From contig CANBDB010000005.1 in NCBI GenBank assembly GCA_947367285.1, positions 1 through 23,864 on the forward strand: 23,864 nucleotides of DNA, given 5' to 3'. The notes under the pieces were generated by a model. The model was given only the letters and a program-made list of their open reading frames with translations, did not search any database and was not told the origin of the DNA. Each line of letters starts with the position of its first letter. Within the stretch, counting starts at the first letter, position 1. Shown here one piece after another: positions 21,219-23,864 of this stretch. The position numbers and the translations under genes are program-made. The stretch comes from an uncultured Clostridia bacterium. Lineage in GTDB: Bacteria; Bacillota; Clostridia; Oscillospirales; CAG-272.

Positions 21219-23864
21219 TTATTCTTCAATAATTTTTCTACAACGCTCACAGATGAAGCCGTCCTCACTGAGAACACCCTCAGTTGAGTAAGACCAGCAG
21301 CGGTCACACTTGTGGCCGTCAGCCTTTTCAACGAGAACTGCGATTCCACTTTCAGTTTCGGTGAATGCACCCTCGGGAGCATTTCCTGCCTCAACGGAGG
21401 CACCGGATACGATGAATACAGTTGCAAGATCATCCTTAAAGCTATCGAGAAGAGCCTTGTGCTCGTCGTTATTAGCATAAATTGTAACCTTTGCATCAAG
21501 GGATTTACCGATAAGCTTGGATGTACGAGCAAGCTCGAGTGCCTTCATAACGTCATCACGGAGTGTGAAGAGCTTGTTCCATCTTTCGCTCATACCGCCA
21601 AATGTAAGCTCCTCGGAGTACTCGGGCATATCGTTAAGGAATACGCTCTCACATCTCTCACTTGAGCTGTGAGGCATTGCCTGCCAAATCTCCTCTGCTG
21701 TGAAAGAAAGCATGGGAGCGATAAGACGTGTCATACCGGAGATGATGAGGTACATAGCGGTTTGTGCGCTTCTTCTTGCCTTGCTATCCTTCTTTTCAAC
21801 GTAAACTCTATCCTTTGTAATATCGATAAAGAGCTTGGAAAGATCATTTGTGCAGAAGTTGTTTACACTGTGGTAAACAGTGTGGAATTCATAGGTGTCA
21901 TAGCCCTCGCGGATAACCTTAGCAAGATCGTTAAGACGGCTGAGCGCCCATTTGTCAATCTCGTAAAGCTCGTCGAGAGCAACCATATCAGTATCGGGAT
22001 TGAAATCATTAAGATTTGCAAGGATGATACGGCTTGTATTTCTAATCTTTCTGTAAGTTTCGGAAAGCTGCTTGAAAATATTGTCGGAAACACGAACGTC
22101 AACACGGTAGTCGCTGGATGCAACCCAAAGACGAACAAGGTCCGCACCGTACTTCTTAATCATTTCCTCGGGAGCGATGGAGTTACCGAGGGACTTGTGC
22201 ATTGCCTTGCCCTCTCCGTCAACTACCCAGCCGTGAGTAAGAACTGTCTTGAAGGGTGCACCGCTGCCCACTGCACCAACTGCAGTAAGGAGGGATGACT
22301 GGAACCAACCTCTGTACTGGTCAGCGCCCTCAAGGTAAACGTCAGCCGCCTCACCGATCTCGCGATAGAGGTCGGGTGCGCAGAAGTGGGATGAACCGGA
22401 GTCGAACCAACCGTCAAGTGTGTTGTGCTCCTTAGTAAAGTGAACGCCACCGCAGTGAGGGCAAACGAAGCCCTCGGGGAGAAGCTCACTAGCTTCCTTA
22501 TCAAACCAAGCATTAGAGCCCTCAGCTCCAAAGATCTCGGATACTCTCTTAATAGTTTCGTCGTTACAAATGGGCTTGCCGCAATCCTCACAGTAGAATA
22601 CGGGAATGGGAAGTCCCCAATGACGCTGACGGGAGATACACCAGTCAGCTCTCTCGCGGATCATTTGCTCCATTCTATCGCCGCCCCACTCGGGAAGCCA
22701 CTGAACGCCCTGACAAGCAGCAACTGCATCGTCCTTGAATGCGTCAACGGAGCAGAACCACTGAGGTGTAGCACGGAAGATGATGGGATTCTTACATCTC
22801 CAGCAGTGAGGATATTCGTGCTCGAATTCCTTGGATGCAAAGAGTGCACCGCTCTCTACCATATCAGCGAGGATTGCCTTGTTGGATTCCTCATAGTAAA
22901 GACCTGCAAACTTGCCCGCATCCTTTGTCTGATAACCTCTGTCATCAACGGGAACGATGATCTCGATTCCATATCTCTGGCAGGTATTATAGTCGTCCGC
23001 ACCAAAGCCGGGTGCTGTATGAACGCAACCTGTACCGCTATCCATAGTAACGTAATCAGCATTGCAAATCAAGCTCTCACGTTCAAGGAAGGGATGCTGT
23101 GCCTTCATATATTCAAATTCTCTACCGGGCATCTTTACGAGAACCTCATAGTTCTCAATGCCACCCTCTTCCATTGTCTTGGGAAGAAGCGCTTCAGCAA
23201 CGATATAGCACTCACCGTTCTCTGCTCTTGCTACAACGTAATCCTCATCGGGATTGAGCGCGATTGCAAGGTTGCCGGGAAGAGTCCATGTTGTTGTTGT
23301 CCAAATGATAAAGTAAGTGTTGCTCTTGTCGCAAATACCGTCAAGCTTGCCCTTGTCGTCATTTACGCGGAACTTAACGTAGATGGAAGTACATGTATCA
23401 GTCTTGTACTCGATCTCCGCCTCAGCAAGAGCAGTTTCGTCCTTGGGGCACCAGTAAACGGGCTTGAGACCCTTGTAGATATAGCCCTTCTTGAACATTT
23501 CACCGAATACGAGAACCTCTCTCGCCTCGAACTCGGGGCTCATTGTGAGATAGGGGTGCTCCCAGTCAGCAACAACGCCAAGGCGCTTGAACTGACCCAT
23601 CTGAATATCAACGTAGTCCTGCGCGAATGCGTGGCACTGACGGCGGAAGTCGGAAATGCTCATTTTCTTTCTATCGAGCTTGTTCTTTTTAATGATAGCG
23701 GACTCAATGGGCATACCGTGGTTGTCCCAACCGGGTGTAAAGGGTACGAGATACCCTTCCATAACCTTGGATTTGTTAATAAAGTCCTTAAGAATTTTGT
23801 TCAGCGAAGTACCCATGTGGATATTTCCGTTTGAGAATGGGGGGCCGTCGTGAATAACGAACGT
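21219..23864 (-). CDS. ileS: Isoleucyl-tRNA synthetase (5' end cut by window edge)
   Basis: 882 codons are present and the frame stays open to the right window edge, so the true start, missing a few dozen codons, lies outside. The visible N-terminus continues as TFVIHDGPPFSNGNIHMGT, the class I signature region. The editing domain shows TTTWTLPGNLAIALNPDEDY and TGCVHTAPGFGADD. A C-terminal zinc site is formed by KCDRCW and CERCRK near the end. Both ATP-binding signatures are altered: HIGH reads HMGT (23808-23819) and KMSKS reads AMHKS (22191-22205). I think related clostridial enzymes share these forms. The CP1, anticodon-binding and zinc parts are complete, so the enzyme is probably active. 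It leads the ileS-lspA-rluD operon. Confidence 0.97.
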   Translation of the reverse strand, partial: TFVIHDGPPFSNGNIHMGTSLNKILKDFINKSKVMEGYLVPFTPGWDNHGMPIESAIIKKNKLDRKKMSISDFRRQCHAFAQDYVDIQMGQFKRLGVVADWEHPYLTMSPEFEAREVLVFGEMFKKGYIYKGLKPVYWCPKDETALAEAEIEYKTDTCTSIYVKFRVNDDKGKLDGICDKSNTYFIIWTTTTWTLPGNLAIALNPDEDYVVARAENGECYIVAEALLPKTMEEGGIENYEVLVKMPGREFEYMKAQHPFLERESLICNADYVTMDSGTGCVHTAPGFGADDYNTCQRYGIEIIVPVDDRGYQTKDAGKFAGLYYEESNKAILADMVESGALFASKEFEHEYPHCWRCKNPIIFRATPQWFCSVDAFKDDAVAACQGVQWLPEWGGDRMEQMIRERADWCISRQRHWGLPIPVFYCEDCGKPICNDETIKRVSEIFGAEGSNAWFDKEASELLPEGFVCPHCGGVHFTKEHNTLDGWFDSGSSHFCAPDLYREIGEAADVYLEGADQYRGWFQSSLLTAVGAVGSGAPFKTVLTHGWVVDGEGKAMHKSLGNSIAPEEMIKKYGADLVRLWVASSDYRVDVRVSDNIFKQLSETYRKIRNTSRIILANLNDFNPDTDMVALDELYEIDKWALSRLNDLAKVIREGYDTYEFHTVYHSVNNFCTNDLSKLFIDITKDRVYVEKKDSKARRSAQTAMYLIISGMTRLIAPMLSFTAEEIWQAMPHSSSERCESVFLNDMPEYSEELTFGGMSERWNKLFTLRDDVMKALELARTSKLIGKSLDAKVTIYANNDEHKALLDSFKDDLATVFIVSGASVEAGNAPEGAFTETESGIAVLVEKADGHKCDRCWSYSTEGVLSEDGFICERCRKIIEE

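Noticed and set aside
22425..23834. Long plus-strand open frame (469 codons) opposite ileS
   Set aside because: It lies wholly antisense to the well-supported ileS frame, has no ribosome site, and its translation has no recognisable domain and a biased Cys/Leu/Val composition. It reflects codon bias in ileS.

Overview
The window looks like chromosomal core sequence from a spore-forming, low-to-moderate GC clostridial Firmicute, probably of the Oscillospiraceae type. The gene order supports this: ecfA1-ecfA2-ecfT-truA and ileS-lspA-rluD are Gram-positive arrangements. A CotF-like coat gene, a DUF951 gene, a DUF5711-like gene and a zinc-finger ClpE-type unfoldase are also present. No phage, plasmid, transposase, CRISPR array, tRNA or rRNA gene is visible. 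Family assignments were made by reading motifs, without a database search.

Layout. (1) 1-272: a pair of inverted, REP/MITE-like GC-rich repeats and the terminator of the first operon. (2) 9295 down to 273, minus strand: one compact nine-gene run, ruvC - class I methyltransferase - ecfA1 - ecfA2 - ecfT - truA - DUF5711-like - cvpA-like - clpE-like. It has a clear sigma-A promoter upstream of ruvC and a strong terminator after clpE. (3) 9477-14256, plus strand: a divergent operon of DUF951 gene - yfhO-like - ruvA - ruvB. The three Holliday-junction genes are therefore split over two operons facing away from one 181-bp intergenic region. (4) 14298-14741, minus strand: a two-gene coat-type unit, a 57-aa protein followed by a CotF-like protein. 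(5) 14843-15676 minus and 15893-17689 plus: an Mrp/NBP35-type Fe-S ATPase gene and a hydrolase-membrane fusion gene, diverging from two promoters that both match the sigma-A consensus. (6) 17690-18030: a 341-bp non-coding interval with a strongly folded element and the gpmI promoter. (7) 18031-19689, plus strand: a lone gpmI of the long, plant-like form. (8) 23864 down to 19731, minus strand: ileS (cut at its start by the window edge) - lspA - rluD.

How the genes work together. RuvC, RuvA and RuvB process Holliday junctions. EcfA1, EcfA2 and EcfT form the shared energizing module for vitamin and metal uptake. TruA, the RluD-family enzyme and possibly the methyltransferase modify RNA. LspA, YfhO and the hydrolase fusion act at the envelope. 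ClpE would unfold damaged proteins. Mrp would carry Fe-S clusters, and GpmI is glycolytic.

Most of the window is ordinary housekeeping sequence, and I found no convincing new multi-gene system. The points most worth checking are the folded element at 17797-17920, the plant-like GpmI, the inverted repeat pair with swapped cores at 1-204, the unannotated-size 57-aa gene beside the CotF-like gene, the DUF5711-CvpA-ClpE cluster, the hydrolase-membrane fusion, and the altered HIGH and KMSKS signatures of IleRS.
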